Shown here piece after piece: positions 8,407-16,715 of a stretch of DNA of 64,000 nucleotides. The position numbers were made by a program, and so were the translations under genes. Numbering within the stretch: position 1 is the stretch's first letter; each line of letters begins with the position of its first letter. The stretch is from DATBLE01 sp963841405 (GTDB lineage: Bacteria; Actinomycetota; Thermoleophilia; Gaiellales; Gaiellaceae). Where the stretch lies: positions 558,001 through 622,000 of the forward strand of contig CAWJCM010000007.1 of NCBI GenBank assembly GCA_963841405.1, written 5' to 3'. The notes under the pieces were generated by a model. That model saw only the letters and a program-made list of their open reading frames with translations, had not been told where the DNA came from and searched no databases.

Positions 8407-9072
8407 GTGTCGGACCGGTGGGCGACCTTCGACTGCTACGGCACGCTGATCGACTGGAACGGCGGGATCGCGCGCGAGCTGGCCCGGCTGTTCGGCGAGG
8501 ACGCGGCGCCCAGGCTGCTCGAGCGCTACCACGAGCTCGAGCCGCAGGTCCAGGCGCAGGATCCGGAGCGCACGTACCGCACCGTGCTGACGCTGACGCT
8601 GGAGCGGCTCGCCGAGGGCGAGAACCTGGAGCTGGCCGACGGAGAGCACGAGGCACTCGCCCGGTCGTTGCCCGCCTGGACGCCGTTCCCCGAGGTGCCG
8701 GCAGCGCTTGAGGACGCGCGCGGTCGCGGCTGGCGACTTGCGATCCTCTCGAACACCGACCACGACTTCATCGCCGCCTCGAAGGCTCGGATCGGCGTGC
8801 CGTTCGACGAGACGGTCGTCGCCTCCGAGATCGGCTCCTACAAGCCGGGCCATCGGCACTGGTCGGAGTTCTTCGTGCGCGCCCATGCCGACCGCGACCG
8901 CCAGGTGCACGTCGCCGCCAGCCTCTTCCACGACGTCGCGCCTGCGAACGAGCTCGGGCTGAAGAGCATCTGGGTCAACCGGCTCGGCGAGACCGCCGAT
9001 CCGGTCCCGACCCGCGAGCTCGAGGATCTGGGTGGTCTGGCGGACGTGCTGGACGCGCTCGTTCCCGTGTGA
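8407..9072 (+). CDS. HAD-superfamily hydrolase, haloacid dehalogenase type II-like
   Basis: A 221-aa HAD protein. Motif I is FDCYGTLIDW (nucleophile Asp near residue 9), motif II is ILSNTDHDF (Ser/Asn), motif III is the Lys of GSYKPGHRHW, and motif IV is SLFHDVAPANELG. The Tyr after the nucleophile Asp and the FDCYGTLIDW spelling resemble type II 2-haloacid dehalogenases and related phosphatases. Substrate is not predictable: either a small-molecule phosphatase or a dehalogenase is possible. The stop overlaps the following GNAT gene start (GTGTGA), so the two are co-translated. Confidence 0.8.
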   Translation: MSDRWATFDCYGTLIDWNGGIARELARLFGEDAAPRLLERYHELEPQVQAQDPERTYRTVLTLTLERLAEGENLELADGEHEALARSLPAWTPFPEVPAALEDARGRGWRLAILSNTDHDFIAASKARIGVPFDETVVASEIGSYKPGHRHWSEFFVRAHADRDRQVHVAASLFHDVAPANELGLKSIWVNRLGETADPVPTRELEDLGGLADVLDALVPV

Positions 9073-10001
9073 CCGAGGGCTTCACGACCCGGCCTGCGGC
9101 CCCGGAGGACGCGGCCGCCGTCGCCGAGCTGATGAACGCCTTCGAGCGCGCCTACGTCGAGCAGCCGGACACCGTGGATGCGGACGAGGTCACCGGCTGG
9201 TGGGCGCGAGTCGAGCCGGAGCACGACACGCGTCTCTACGTCGCCGCGGGCGGGCGTCTGGCCGGGTTCGCGATGCTCTCGGACCGGAATCAGGGTGTGC
9301 TCGAGCTCGACGGATACGTGCTTCCCGAGTACGCCGCGCGGGGGCTGGGCGGGGCGATGGTCGACTGGCTGGAGCAGGAGACGGTCCACCGCGGCCTCGA
9401 TCGTGCGTGGTCGACCGCGCTGACCGCGGACACGGCGGCCGGCCGGTTGCTCGACGGCCGAGGCTATGAGCCGGTCAGGCGGTTCTACCGAATGGCGATC
9501 GATCTGGACGAGCCGCCGCCACCGCCCGACTGGCCGGACGGGTTCGAGGTGTCGACGTTCCGTCCGGGCGACGAGGCGATCCTCCACGCCGTCACCGAGG
9601 AGGCGTTCGCCGAGCACTGGGGCCACTCCGAACGCGACCTGGACCACTGGCGGCAGCACACCTTCGATGCCACGTGGTGGGACCCGTCGCTCGTCTACCT
9701 CGTTCGCGCAGGAGCCGAGGTGGTGGCCGCCTCCGTGAACGCGGTACGCTTCGGCAGCGGCTGGGTCGGGACGATCGGCACGCTCGAACCCTGGCGGGGT
9801 CGCGGCCTCGGGCGTGCCCTGCTGCTCGAGAGCTTCGGCGAGTTCCACCGCCGCGGGGAGCCCCGGGTGTCGCTCGCGGTCGACGCCGGCAACGAGACCG
9901 GCGCGACCCACCTCTACGAGAGCGTCGGCATGCGGGTCGTCTGGCAGGCCGACGTCTACGAGAAGCACCCCACCACGGGGGAACCCCTGGTTCCTCCATG
10001 A
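9069..10001 (+). CDS. GNAT N-acetyltransferase with two tandem GNAT domains
   Basis: A 310-aa protein with an N-terminal GNAT half (residues 1-150, with YAARGLGGAMVDWLE as the acetyl-CoA loop) and a C-terminal half (residues 160-310, with EPWRGRGLGRALLLESF and NETGATHLYESVGMRV). Both halves keep a Q/RxxGxG/A-like loop, although the first, ARGLGG, is shorter. Tandem GNATs of this type include the mycothiol synthase family, but no mycothiol-specific signature could be confirmed, so the substrate stays open. GTG at 9069 overlaps the HAD stop by 4 nt. Confidence 0.8.
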   Translation: MTEGFTTRPAAPEDAAAVAELMNAFERAYVEQPDTVDADEVTGWWARVEPEHDTRLYVAAGGRLAGFAMLSDRNQGVLELDGYVLPEYAARGLGGAMVDWLEQETVHRGLDRAWSTALTADTAAGRLLDGRGYEPVRRFYRMAIDLDEPPPPPDWPDGFEVSTFRPGDEAILHAVTEEAFAEHWGHSERDLDHWRQHTFDATWWDPSLVYLVRAGAEVVAASVNAVRFGSGWVGTIGTLEPWRGRGLGRALLLESFGEFHRRGEPRVSLAVDAGNETGATHLYESVGMRVVWQADVYEKHPTTGEPLVPP

Positions 10002-10128
10002 GCCCCCTCCTTGCGGGCGGGAGCGCACCGCGAGTGGCTTCGGAGCGGCTGATCTTCGCGTGCTGCCGATGCTGCTATCGCCGCATGCGGCTTCCGGCCG
10101 AGCAGGGCCCGGCCTCGACGGCCGCAGC

Positions 10129-10134
10129 TAGTCT
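10129..10134 (+). promoter_or_regulatory. -10-like hexamer TAGTCT before the arginase-like gene
   Basis: TAGTCT then CCAGTG then GTG at 10141. The 6-nt spacing argues for GTG 10141 rather than the adjacent in-frame GTG 10138 as the true start. Confidence 0.5.
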
Positions 10135-10140
10135 CCAGTG

Positions 10141-10929
10141 GTGTCCCGGCTCCGGGCCAGGTGCCCCGTCTGTAGGACGAACACGGCGGTCGCGATCGGG
10201 CCGGAGTACGAGTGCCACGCCTGCGGGAGGTCGTTCGCGGCGGGCCTGGTGCGCGTACCGCGCGCCTGGGGCCATACGCTCGACGGCGGGGCGGGGATGG
10301 TCGCGGCGGCTACGGAGCTGGCGCTCCCGTACCCGGACGCGGCAGTCGTGGCCGAGGACTCGCTCGCCGACCAGGTCCTCGTCCTCGCCTCGGAGCTCCC
10401 GGAACGGCCCCTGATCCTCGGCGGCTGCTGCTGCTCGCACATCGGGGCCGTGGAAGGGCTCGCAACACGCTACGACCGCTTGGCGGTGGTCTGGATCGAC
10501 GCCCACGGCGACCTGAACACGCCGGAGACGTCCCCGTCGGGGAACGAGTGGGGGATGCCGCTGCGGATGATCGTCGACGGCCGCGCCGTCGATCCCGGCG
10601 ACGTGGCGCTGCTCGGCGCCCGCGATCTCGATCCTCCCGAGGTCGAGTTCATCGAGGCGGGCGGCCTGCACACCGGCGCGGAGGCCGTCGAGCGTGCCCT
10701 CGACGGCGCGGACGCGGTGTACGTCGCGATCGACGGCGACGGCCTCGACCCGGACGAGGTCGCCTCCTGGATGCCGGTGCCGGGCGGCCTCTCGGTGGCG
10801 GAGGCGGTCGAGCAGCTCGGCCGGGTGGCCGGGAGTTCCGCCGTCGCCGGCGTCGGCCTGTCGGGCTTCCTCGCTCACCCGAAGAATGTCGAGCCTGCGA
10901 CGCGCCTCTGCGCCGCCTTGGGGCTGTAA
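10141..10929 (+). CDS. Arginase/ureohydrolase-fold protein with N-terminal zinc ribbon
   Basis: A 262-aa protein. Residues 7-27 hold two CxxC pairs (CPVC and CHAC) forming a small zinc ribbon. The rest matches the arginase fold: WIDAHGDLNTPETS carries the DAHxD metal ligands (Asp, His, Asp) and VAIDGDGLDPDE the DxDxxDP ligands. The usual GGDHS strand is changed to GGCCCSHIGA, with three cysteines where Gly-Asp would be and one His kept just after. It may be an agmatinase/formiminoglutamase relative or a changed activity. Family placement is good; substrate unknown. It ends 36 bp before accD, which has its own -10-like box. Confidence 0.7.
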   Translation: MSRLRARCPVCRTNTAVAIGPEYECHACGRSFAAGLVRVPRAWGHTLDGGAGMVAAATELALPYPDAAVVAEDSLADQVLVLASELPERPLILGGCCCSHIGAVEGLATRYDRLAVVWIDAHGDLNTPETSPSGNEWGMPLRMIVDGRAVDPGDVALLGARDLDPPEVEFIEAGGLHTGAEAVERALDGADAVYVAIDGDGLDPDEVASWMPVPGGLSVAEAVEQLGRVAGSSAVAGVGLSGFLAHPKNVEPATRLCAALGL

Positions 10930-10951
10930 CCGCCTGCCCCCGGGGCGGGTC

Positions 10952-10957
10952 TAAGAT
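10952..10957 (+). promoter_or_regulatory. -10-like hexamer TAAGAT, 8 nt before accD
   Basis: TAAGAT is followed by CCAAGCCC and the accD ATG at 10966. Near-leaderless geometry. Confidence 0.45.
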
Positions 10958-10965
10958 CCAAGCCC

Positions 10966-11817
10966 ATGACGGACACCAGGATCGACGTCTCGATCGAGCA
11001 GAAAGGGCCGCCCGCGGGCGCCGAGGAGGCGCGCAAGCATCCCAACACCTGTCCGTCGTGCGGCTCGCACTACCGCGACGACGAGCTCGACGAGCAGCTC
11101 GGCGTGTGCCCGCAGTGCGGCCACCATTTCCCGGTCGGGGCCCGGGAGCGCATCGAGCAGCTTGTCGATCCAGGCACCTTTGCCGAGGAGGAGTCCGACC
11201 TGCGCTCGTCGGACCCGCTCGGGTTCTTCGACCTGCGCCCGTACACGGAACGCCTCGCCGAGGCCGAGCTGAAGACCGGCGAAGGCGACGCGATCGTCAT
11301 CGGACGGGCGCACATCGCCGGCGTGCCCTGCCAGCTCTCGGTGATGGACTTCGGGTTCATGGGCGGCTCGATGGGCAGCGTGGTCGGCGAGAAATTCGCG
11401 CGGGCGTGCGAGGCGGCCGGCGAGCGGGGGCTGCCGCTCGTCTCCGTCACCTCGTCGGGCGGTGCCCGCATGCAGGAGGGGATCCTGTCGCTGATGCAGC
11501 TGCCGAAGACCGTCTGTGCGGTCGAGGACCTGCACGACGCGCGCTGCGCCCTGATCAACGTTTTCGCCCACCCGACCACCGCCGGGGTGCTCGCCAGCTT
11601 CGCCAGCCTCGGCGACGTGACCGTCGCCGAGCCCGGTGCACTCATCTCCTTCACCGGCCCGAGAGTCGTCCAGCAGACGACCAGGGAGAAGCTGCCCGAC
11701 GACTTCGGCCTCGCCGAGTCGAACCTGCGCTTCGGCCACCTCGACGGGATCGTCCCTCGGCCCGGCCTGCGGACCTTCCTCGCGCGCGTCCTGCGGCTCT
11801 TCGCGAATGGCGGGTGA
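10966..11817 (+). CDS. accD: Acetyl-CoA carboxylase carboxyltransferase beta subunit AccD
   Basis: A 283-aa subunit that, with AccA, transfers carboxyl from biotin to acetyl-CoA to make malonyl-CoA. The N-terminal zinc finger is intact (CPSCGSHY then CPQCGHHF, about residues 28-54). VTSSGGARMQEGILSLMQ is the oxyanion/CoA-binding segment. A separate bacterial-type AccA/AccD pair, rather than the fused AccD/PccB type common in mycolate-forming actinobacteria, is notable. It overlaps accA by 11 nt. The supply of malonyl-CoA links it to the fab operon 4 kb upstream. Confidence 0.94.
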   Translation: MTDTRIDVSIEQKGPPAGAEEARKHPNTCPSCGSHYRDDELDEQLGVCPQCGHHFPVGARERIEQLVDPGTFAEEESDLRSSDPLGFFDLRPYTERLAEAELKTGEGDAIVIGRAHIAGVPCQLSVMDFGFMGGSMGSVVGEKFARACEAAGERGLPLVSVTSSGGARMQEGILSLMQLPKTVCAVEDLHDARCALINVFAHPTTAGVLASFASLGDVTVAEPGALISFTGPRVVQQTTREKLPDDFGLAESNLRFGHLDGIVPRPGLRTFLARVLRLFANGG

Positions 11818-12739
11818 GGCCGAGCGCCGGCTGCGCGACCGGCTCGCCAGGCTGAAGAACGTCCCGCTGCTCGGGGGCACCCGCCTCGACGCCGAGGCCA
11901 AGCGGCTCGAGAAGCAGCTCGCAGACCTCGAGAGCCAGCCAAGCGACGATGAGATCTGGCGCTCCGTCGAGCTCGCCCGGCACAGCGAGCGGCCGTACAC
12001 CCTCGACTACGTGTCACGGATGCTCGACGACTGGGTCGAGCTGCACGGCGACCGTGGCCGGGCGGACGACGGCGCCATGGTCGCCGGGCTCGGCAGCCTC
12101 GACGGGCGGACGATCGTGCTGGTCGGCATGCAAAAGGGTCGCGACATCCAGGAGCGGACGAAGCGCCAGTTCGGGATGCCCTACCCGGAGGGCTATCGCA
12201 AGGCCATGCGGGCGATGGAGCTCGCCGACCGCCACGGGTTCCCGGTGATCAGCCTCGTCGACACGCCGGGCGCCTATCCGGGCGTGGCCGCCGAGCAGCA
12301 CGGCCAGGGCGGTGCGATCGCCGCCTCGCAGTCGCTGATGGCGCGGCTGGCGGTGCCGATCGTCGCCTGCGTGATCGGCGAGGGTGGCTCGGGCGGTGCG
12401 ATCGCGATCGCGCTCGCCGACCGGGTACTGATGCAGGAGCACGCGATCTACTCGGTGATCTCGCCGGAGGGCTGCGCGGCGATCCTGTGGCGCGACGCCG
12501 GCGAGGCGAGGAAGGCCGCCGCCGCCTTCAAGCCCGATGCCGCGCACTGCCTCGAGCTCGGCGTCGTCGACGGGATCGTGCCGGAGCCCGCGGGAGGGGC
12601 GCAGAACGACTGGAAGGAGGCGGCGAGGTTGTTGAAGCAGTCGCTGCTCGACGCCCTGAACGAGGTGGCCGGGCTGTCCGGGGACGAGCTTGTCCGGCAC
12701 CGACGCGAGAAGTTCCGGAGCATGGGCGTCTTCGCGTAA
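11807..12739 (+). CDS. accA: Acetyl-CoA carboxylase carboxyltransferase alpha subunit AccA
   Basis: A 310-aa partner of AccD. The N-terminal coiled region (LEKQLADLESQPSDDEIW) and the crotonase-fold core with DTPGAYPGVAAEQHGQG and GEGGSGGAIAIALADRVLM are diagnostic, followed by YSVISPEGCAAILWRDA. The ATG at 11807 lies inside the end of accD (11-nt overlap); it gives the normal short N-terminus, and upstream in-frame codons are in accD sequence. No biotin carboxylase or BCCP gene is nearby, so these must be encoded elsewhere. Confidence 0.94.
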   Translation: MAGEAERRLRDRLARLKNVPLLGGTRLDAEAKRLEKQLADLESQPSDDEIWRSVELARHSERPYTLDYVSRMLDDWVELHGDRGRADDGAMVAGLGSLDGRTIVLVGMQKGRDIQERTKRQFGMPYPEGYRKAMRAMELADRHGFPVISLVDTPGAYPGVAAEQHGQGGAIAASQSLMARLAVPIVACVIGEGGSGGAIAIALADRVLMQEHAIYSVISPEGCAAILWRDAGEARKAAAAFKPDAAHCLELGVVDGIVPEPAGGAQNDWKEAARLLKQSLLDALNEVAGLSGDELVRHRREKFRSMGVFA

Positions 12740-12759
12740 CTACCCCATATTTCCTGGGA

Positions 12760-12821
12760 TATTCCACACTCTCCACAGGCTTTTCCCCGGGAGGACCGGC
12801 AAGTTTTCCACAGTTTCCACA
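12760..12821 (+). promoter_or_regulatory. Cluster of four TCCACA boxes upstream of ligD (DnaA-box-like)
   Basis: TCCACA occurs at 12763, 12772, 12807 and 12816, i.e. two pairs each with a 9-bp offset, in the only AT-richer patch nearby. The best 9-mer, TTTTCCACA (12804-12812), differs from the DnaA box TTATCCACA at one base; GTTTCCACA follows directly. It lies between accA and ligD with no ORF. DnaA binding is an inference; a private operator for ligD is an alternative. Confidence 0.4.
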
Positions 12822-12834
12822 CGAGTTTTGACCG

Positions 12835-12855
12835 GGGCCCGTACGGTTCGGGCCC
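12835..12855 (+). promoter_or_regulatory. Inverted repeat upstream of ligD
   Basis: GGGCCCG (12835-12841) and CGGGCCC (12849-12855) form a 7-bp stem with a 7-nt loop, 24 nt before the ligD GTG. No U run follows, so an operator or 5' hairpin is likelier than a terminator. Confidence 0.35.
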
Positions 12856-12879
12856 GGGAATCCGGGGCGGGAGCGACCA

Positions 12880-15225
12880 GTGGCGAAGAGTGATCTGACC
12901 GAGTACCGCCGGAAGCGCGACCCCGCGCGCACGGCCGAGCCGATGCCAGCAGCGGGCCGCTCCCGGGCACGCCGGGGGCAGTCGAAGCCCATCTTCGTCG
13001 TCCAGCGCCACGATGCTCGCCGGCTCCACTACGACTTCCGGCTCGAGCGCGACGGCGCGCTCGCCAGCTGGGCGGTGCCGAAGGGTGTGCCGCTCGAAGC
13101 CGGACAGCGTGCGCTCGCGGTCCACGTCGAGGACCACCCGCTCGCCTACGCAACCTTCGAGGGCGAGATTCCGAAGGGCGAGTACGGCGCGGGCACCGTC
13201 GAGATCTGGGACAGCGGCACCTACGAGCTCGTCGAGGAGAAGGCAGACGGCGGGCTGACCGTTCGGCTCGACGGCAGCCGGCTGCAGGGCGTGTGGACGC
13301 TGATTCCGGCGAGGCTCGACGGCAATCCGAAGAACTGGCTCATTGTCCGAAAGCGCGAATCCCTTCCGGACAAGGAAAAAGCATGCGAATACGAGCCGAT
13401 GCTGGCCACCCCTGCCGAGGAGGTTCCGACTTCAGGCGAATGGCTGTTCGAGGTGAAATGGGACGGCTACCGGGCGGTCGCGTACCTCCGCGGCGGCGAG
13501 GCTCGCCTGGTCAGCCGCAACGGCAACGACCTCACCGATCGCTTCCGCGGAATCGCCGATGCGATTCCGCGGACCCTGAAGACGCCGGACTGCGTGCTGG
13601 ACGGCGAGGTCTGCGCGCTCGACGAGGACGGTCGGCCGAGCTTCTCGGCGATGCAGCAGGGCAAGCCCGGCACGCCGATCGTCTACGAGGCCTTCGACCT
13701 GCTCGAGCTCGACGGGGAGCCGCTCGTCGACCTGCCGCTGAGCGAGCGGCGCGAGCGGCTGGAGGGGCTGCTCGACCGTCGCTACACGACGGTCAGGCTC
13801 TCCGACGCCTTCGAGGATGGCGACGCCCTGTACGAGGCGGCGCGCGAGCAGGAGCTGGAGGGGATCGTCGCCAAGCGGGTCGACTCGCCGTACCGGCAGG
13901 GCAGGCGCACCCGCGAGTGGCTGAAGATCAAGACGCACGGCCGGCAGGAGTTCGTGATTGCCGGCTACACGAAGGGGCAGGGACGCCGGTCGGGCCGCTT
14001 CGGTTCGCTCGTGCTCGGCGTCTGGCGCGGCGACGCGCTCGACTACGCCGGCAACGTCGGCACCGGGTTCACCGACCAGGTGATCGACGACCTGCTCGCG
14101 AAGCTGCGGCCGCTCGAGCAGAAGCAGAGCCCGTTCGCGGTCGTCCCGAAGATGCCGAAGGTGCGCAAGGCGGACGTGGTCTGGGTGAAGCCGGAGCTGG
14201 TCTGCGAGGTCGAGTTCGCCGAGTGGACGCACGACGGCCGGCTGCGGGCGCCGTCGTTCCAGGGGCTGCGAGAGGACAAGTCGGCGCGCGAGGTGCATCG
14301 CGAGGAGGCGCTGCCGGCCGAGCTCCGGGTCGGGAAGTGCACGCTGAAGCTCTCCAACCTCGACAAGGTGTTCTTCCCCGAGGACAGGCTCACCAAGGGC
14401 GATCTGCTGGCGTACTACCGCGCGGTCGCGCCTGTTCTGCTGCCGCACCTGAAGGACCGACCGTTCACGCTGAAGCGCTATCCCGACGGGATCGCGGGCG
14501 GGTACTTCTTCCAGAAGGACGCGCCCAAGCATATGCCCGACTGGATCCCGACCCGCGAGTTCGAGGTCTCGACGCGCGCCGCGCCGCGGCAGCGCCGGAA
14601 GATCCAGGCGCCGCTGGTCAACGACGAGCTGGCGCTGCTGTGGATGGTGAACATGGGCTGCATCGACCTGAACACGTGGTACTCCCGGGTCGACCGGCCG
14701 GAGCGTCCGGACTTCGTCCTCTTCGACCTCGACCCCGCCGCCGACGCCGGCTTCCCCGAGGTCGTCCAGGTCGCGCTGCTGGTCAAGGAGGTGCTCGACG
14801 CGCTCGGGCTCGTTGGCTTCGCGAAGACGAGCGGCAGCGACGGCATGCACGTGCTGGTGCCGGTCGAGCGGCGGTACACCTATGACCACACGCGCGAGTT
14901 CGCCGAGATCGTCGCCGGCACGCTCGCGCGAACCCACCAGGGACTGGTCACGACCGAGTGGACGAAGGCGAAGCGGCGCGGCGTCCTGGTCGACGCGAAC
15001 CAGAACGGCGAGGGGAAGACGATCGCGTCGGCCTACTCGGTGCGGCCGCATCCGGGCGCGCCCGTCTCGACCCCGCTCCGCTGGGAGGAGGTTCGAGACG
15101 GGCTGGACCCGAAGGCGTTCGGGACAGACGCCGTCCTGGCCCGGATCGAGCAGCACGGCGACCTGTTCGACGGCGTCCTGGCCGAGAAACAGTCTCTCGG
15201 CCGGGCCCTTGCTGCCGTCCGGTAG
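12880..15225 (+). CDS. ligD: Multifunctional ATP-dependent DNA ligase LigD (PE-LIG-POL order)
   Basis: A 781-aa non-homologous end-joining ligase. The 3'-phosphoesterase domain comes first (about residues 40-150; QRHDARRLHYDFRLERDG, EGEIPKGEYGAGTVEIWD). The ligase domain follows (about 170-480) with the AMP-accepting Lys in FEVKWDGYRAV and the RKADVVWVKPELVCEVEF closing motif. Last is the primase/polymerase domain (about 490-775) with the metal pair in LFDLDPAADAGF and TSGSDGMHVLVPV. PE-LIG-POL is the pseudomonad-like order; mycobacterial LigD is POL-PE-LIG. No ku gene is in the window. The start is the GTG at 12880; no strong ribosome site precedes it. Confidence 0.93.
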   Translation: MAKSDLTEYRRKRDPARTAEPMPAAGRSRARRGQSKPIFVVQRHDARRLHYDFRLERDGALASWAVPKGVPLEAGQRALAVHVEDHPLAYATFEGEIPKGEYGAGTVEIWDSGTYELVEEKADGGLTVRLDGSRLQGVWTLIPARLDGNPKNWLIVRKRESLPDKEKACEYEPMLATPAEEVPTSGEWLFEVKWDGYRAVAYLRGGEARLVSRNGNDLTDRFRGIADAIPRTLKTPDCVLDGEVCALDEDGRPSFSAMQQGKPGTPIVYEAFDLLELDGEPLVDLPLSERRERLEGLLDRRYTTVRLSDAFEDGDALYEAAREQELEGIVAKRVDSPYRQGRRTREWLKIKTHGRQEFVIAGYTKGQGRRSGRFGSLVLGVWRGDALDYAGNVGTGFTDQVIDDLLAKLRPLEQKQSPFAVVPKMPKVRKADVVWVKPELVCEVEFAEWTHDGRLRAPSFQGLREDKSAREVHREEALPAELRVGKCTLKLSNLDKVFFPEDRLTKGDLLAYYRAVAPVLLPHLKDRPFTLKRYPDGIAGGYFFQKDAPKHMPDWIPTREFEVSTRAAPRQRRKIQAPLVNDELALLWMVNMGCIDLNTWYSRVDRPERPDFVLFDLDPAADAGFPEVVQVALLVKEVLDALGLVGFAKTSGSDGMHVLVPVERRYTYDHTREFAEIVAGTLARTHQGLVTTEWTKAKRRGVLVDANQNGEGKTIASAYSVRPHPGAPVSTPLRWEEVRDGLDPKAFGTDAVLARIEQHGDLFDGVLAEKQSLGRALAAVR

Positions 15226-15228
15226 CCC

Positions 15229-16611
15229 CTATGCCGCCGGCCGGATGTTCTGGTTGACGCGGAAGACGTTCTCGGGGTCGTACTGCGCCTTGATCTGCGC
15301 GAGGCGCTCGTAGTTGTCGCCGTACGTCGCCTGCACCCGCTCCTGGCCCTCGTCCATCATGAAGTTGACGTAGGCGCCGCCTGCCGAGTAGGGGTGGAGC
15401 GCCTCCCAGTAGCCGACGGTCCAGTCGCGCAGGGCTCCTGCGTTGGCCGGGTCGGGGTCGACGCCGATGATCACCTGCGACCAGCGGGTGTCGCGGTAGG
15501 CCCATGGGGTCTCGTCGGCACCGACGTCGTGCGCGGCGCCGTCGATCGGGTAGATGTGCGAGCCCGACTTCCAGCTCGGCATCCTGTCGTTCCATTCCTG
15601 GTTCAGCGCGATCGCCTCGTCCGGGATCTCGTTCACGAAGTCCGCGCGCCAGTACCACTGGTCGCCGGGGCCGTAGAGCCCGTCGAATGCGCTGTTCAGG
15701 CCCGGCAACGGCACCCGGGCGGCACCGTGCATGAGTGGCTCGCCGACGGCCAGCATCGGCGCCATCGACTCCTCGGCCTCCTCGTCCGTGCCGACGATGC
15801 ACCAGACGACCATGCACACCTTCCGCAGGTGGATCTCCTCCGGGAACGGCGGCCCCGGTGGAACCGTGTGGAAGGCGAGGAAGCCGGTCGCGTTGCGGGC
15901 CAGCGTCGGCAGGAACTCCCGGTAGGCGGCCGCCACCTCGCCGGCCTGCTCGAGCGGCCACAATGTGGGGCCGCCGACCACGTCCGAGACCGGATGCGCC
16001 CGGAACGTGAACTCGGTGACGACGCCGAAGTTCCCGCCGCCGCCGCGCACTGCCCAGAACAGATCGCTGTTCTCGTCCTCGCTCGCAGTTACTTGCTGCC
16101 CGTCGGCGAGCACGACCTGGGCGGCGAGGAGGTTGTCGACCGTCAGCCCGTAGCCGCGGGTCAGGTGCCCGATCCCGCCGCCGAGGGTCAGCCCGCCGAC
16201 GCCGGTGGTGGAGATGATCCCGCAGGGCACGGCCAGGCCGTGCTCGTGGGTGGCCGCGTCGGCCTCGTTCCAGGTACAGCCGCCGCCGATCCGGACCGTG
16301 CGGCTCTCCGGGTCGACCGTGACCGTCCGCATCAGCGAGAGGTCGGCGACGACGCCGTCGTCGACGACGCCCAGCCCACCGCCGTTGTGCCCACCTCCGC
16401 GGATCGCGATCGGCACGTCGTGGGTCTTCGCGAACGCGATCGCGCGGGCGACGTCTGCGCCCGACGCGCAGCGCGCGACCAGTAGCGGACGCTTGTCGAT
16501 CATCGCGTTGAACACCGTGCGCGCCTCGTCGTAGCCGGCGTCCTCAGGCCCGACCAGCTCCCCCTCGAAGCCCGCGCTGAGCTCCTGGCGGGCAGCCTCC
16601 GTCGTGCTCAT
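15229..16611 (-). CDS. FAD-linked oxidoreductase, BBE family
   Basis: A 460-aa vanillyl-alcohol-oxidase-fold flavoprotein. The FAD_binding_4 domain spans about residues 40-210: IRGGGHNGGGLGVVDDG carries the His that is covalently linked to FAD in this family, and GVGGLTLGGGIGHLTRGYG lines the pyrophosphate site. The C-terminal BBE segment ends YDPENVFRVNQNIRPA. The second (cysteinyl) flavin link of bicovalent relatives seems absent, since that position reads as Ser/Thr in GIISTTGVGG. No signal peptide is visible, so it is probably cytoplasmic. Substrate (sugar, alcohol or phenolic) is unknown. It is convergent with ligD, with 3 bp between stops. Confidence 0.85.
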   Translation of the reverse strand: MSTTEAARQELSAGFEGELVGPEDAGYDEARTVFNAMIDKRPLLVARCASGADVARAIAFAKTHDVPIAIRGGGHNGGGLGVVDDGVVADLSLMRTVTVDPESRTVRIGGGCTWNEADAATHEHGLAVPCGIISTTGVGGLTLGGGIGHLTRGYGLTVDNLLAAQVVLADGQQVTASEDENSDLFWAVRGGGGNFGVVTEFTFRAHPVSDVVGGPTLWPLEQAGEVAAAYREFLPTLARNATGFLAFHTVPPGPPFPEEIHLRKVCMVVWCIVGTDEEAEESMAPMLAVGEPLMHGAARVPLPGLNSAFDGLYGPGDQWYWRADFVNEIPDEAIALNQEWNDRMPSWKSGSHIYPIDGAAHDVGADETPWAYRDTRWSQVIIGVDPDPANAGALRDWTVGYWEALHPYSAGGAYVNFMMDEGQERVQATYGDNYERLAQIKAQYDPENVFRVNQNIRPAA

Positions 16612-16703
16612 CTCGACCTCCTTGCTCTCCGGTTGTTGCCGCTGAAGTCTACGACGTCGTGGGCTTCGTTACGGCCGGGGTCGACAGGGGCCGTGGGCCG
16701 CTC

Positions 16704-16709
16704 TAGCAT
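16704..16709 (+). promoter_or_regulatory. -10-like hexamer TAGCAT, 6 nt before the Nif3-like gene
   Basis: TAGCAT, CGGCGC, GTG at 16716. Same leaderless spacing as seen elsewhere in the window. Confidence 0.5.
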
Positions 16710-16715
16710 CGGCGC

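Noticed and set aside
12760..12821. Replication origin at the TCCACA cluster
   Set aside because: Too few boxes, no long AT-rich unwinding region, and no dnaA, dnaN or gyr genes nearby. Kept only as a DnaA-like site.
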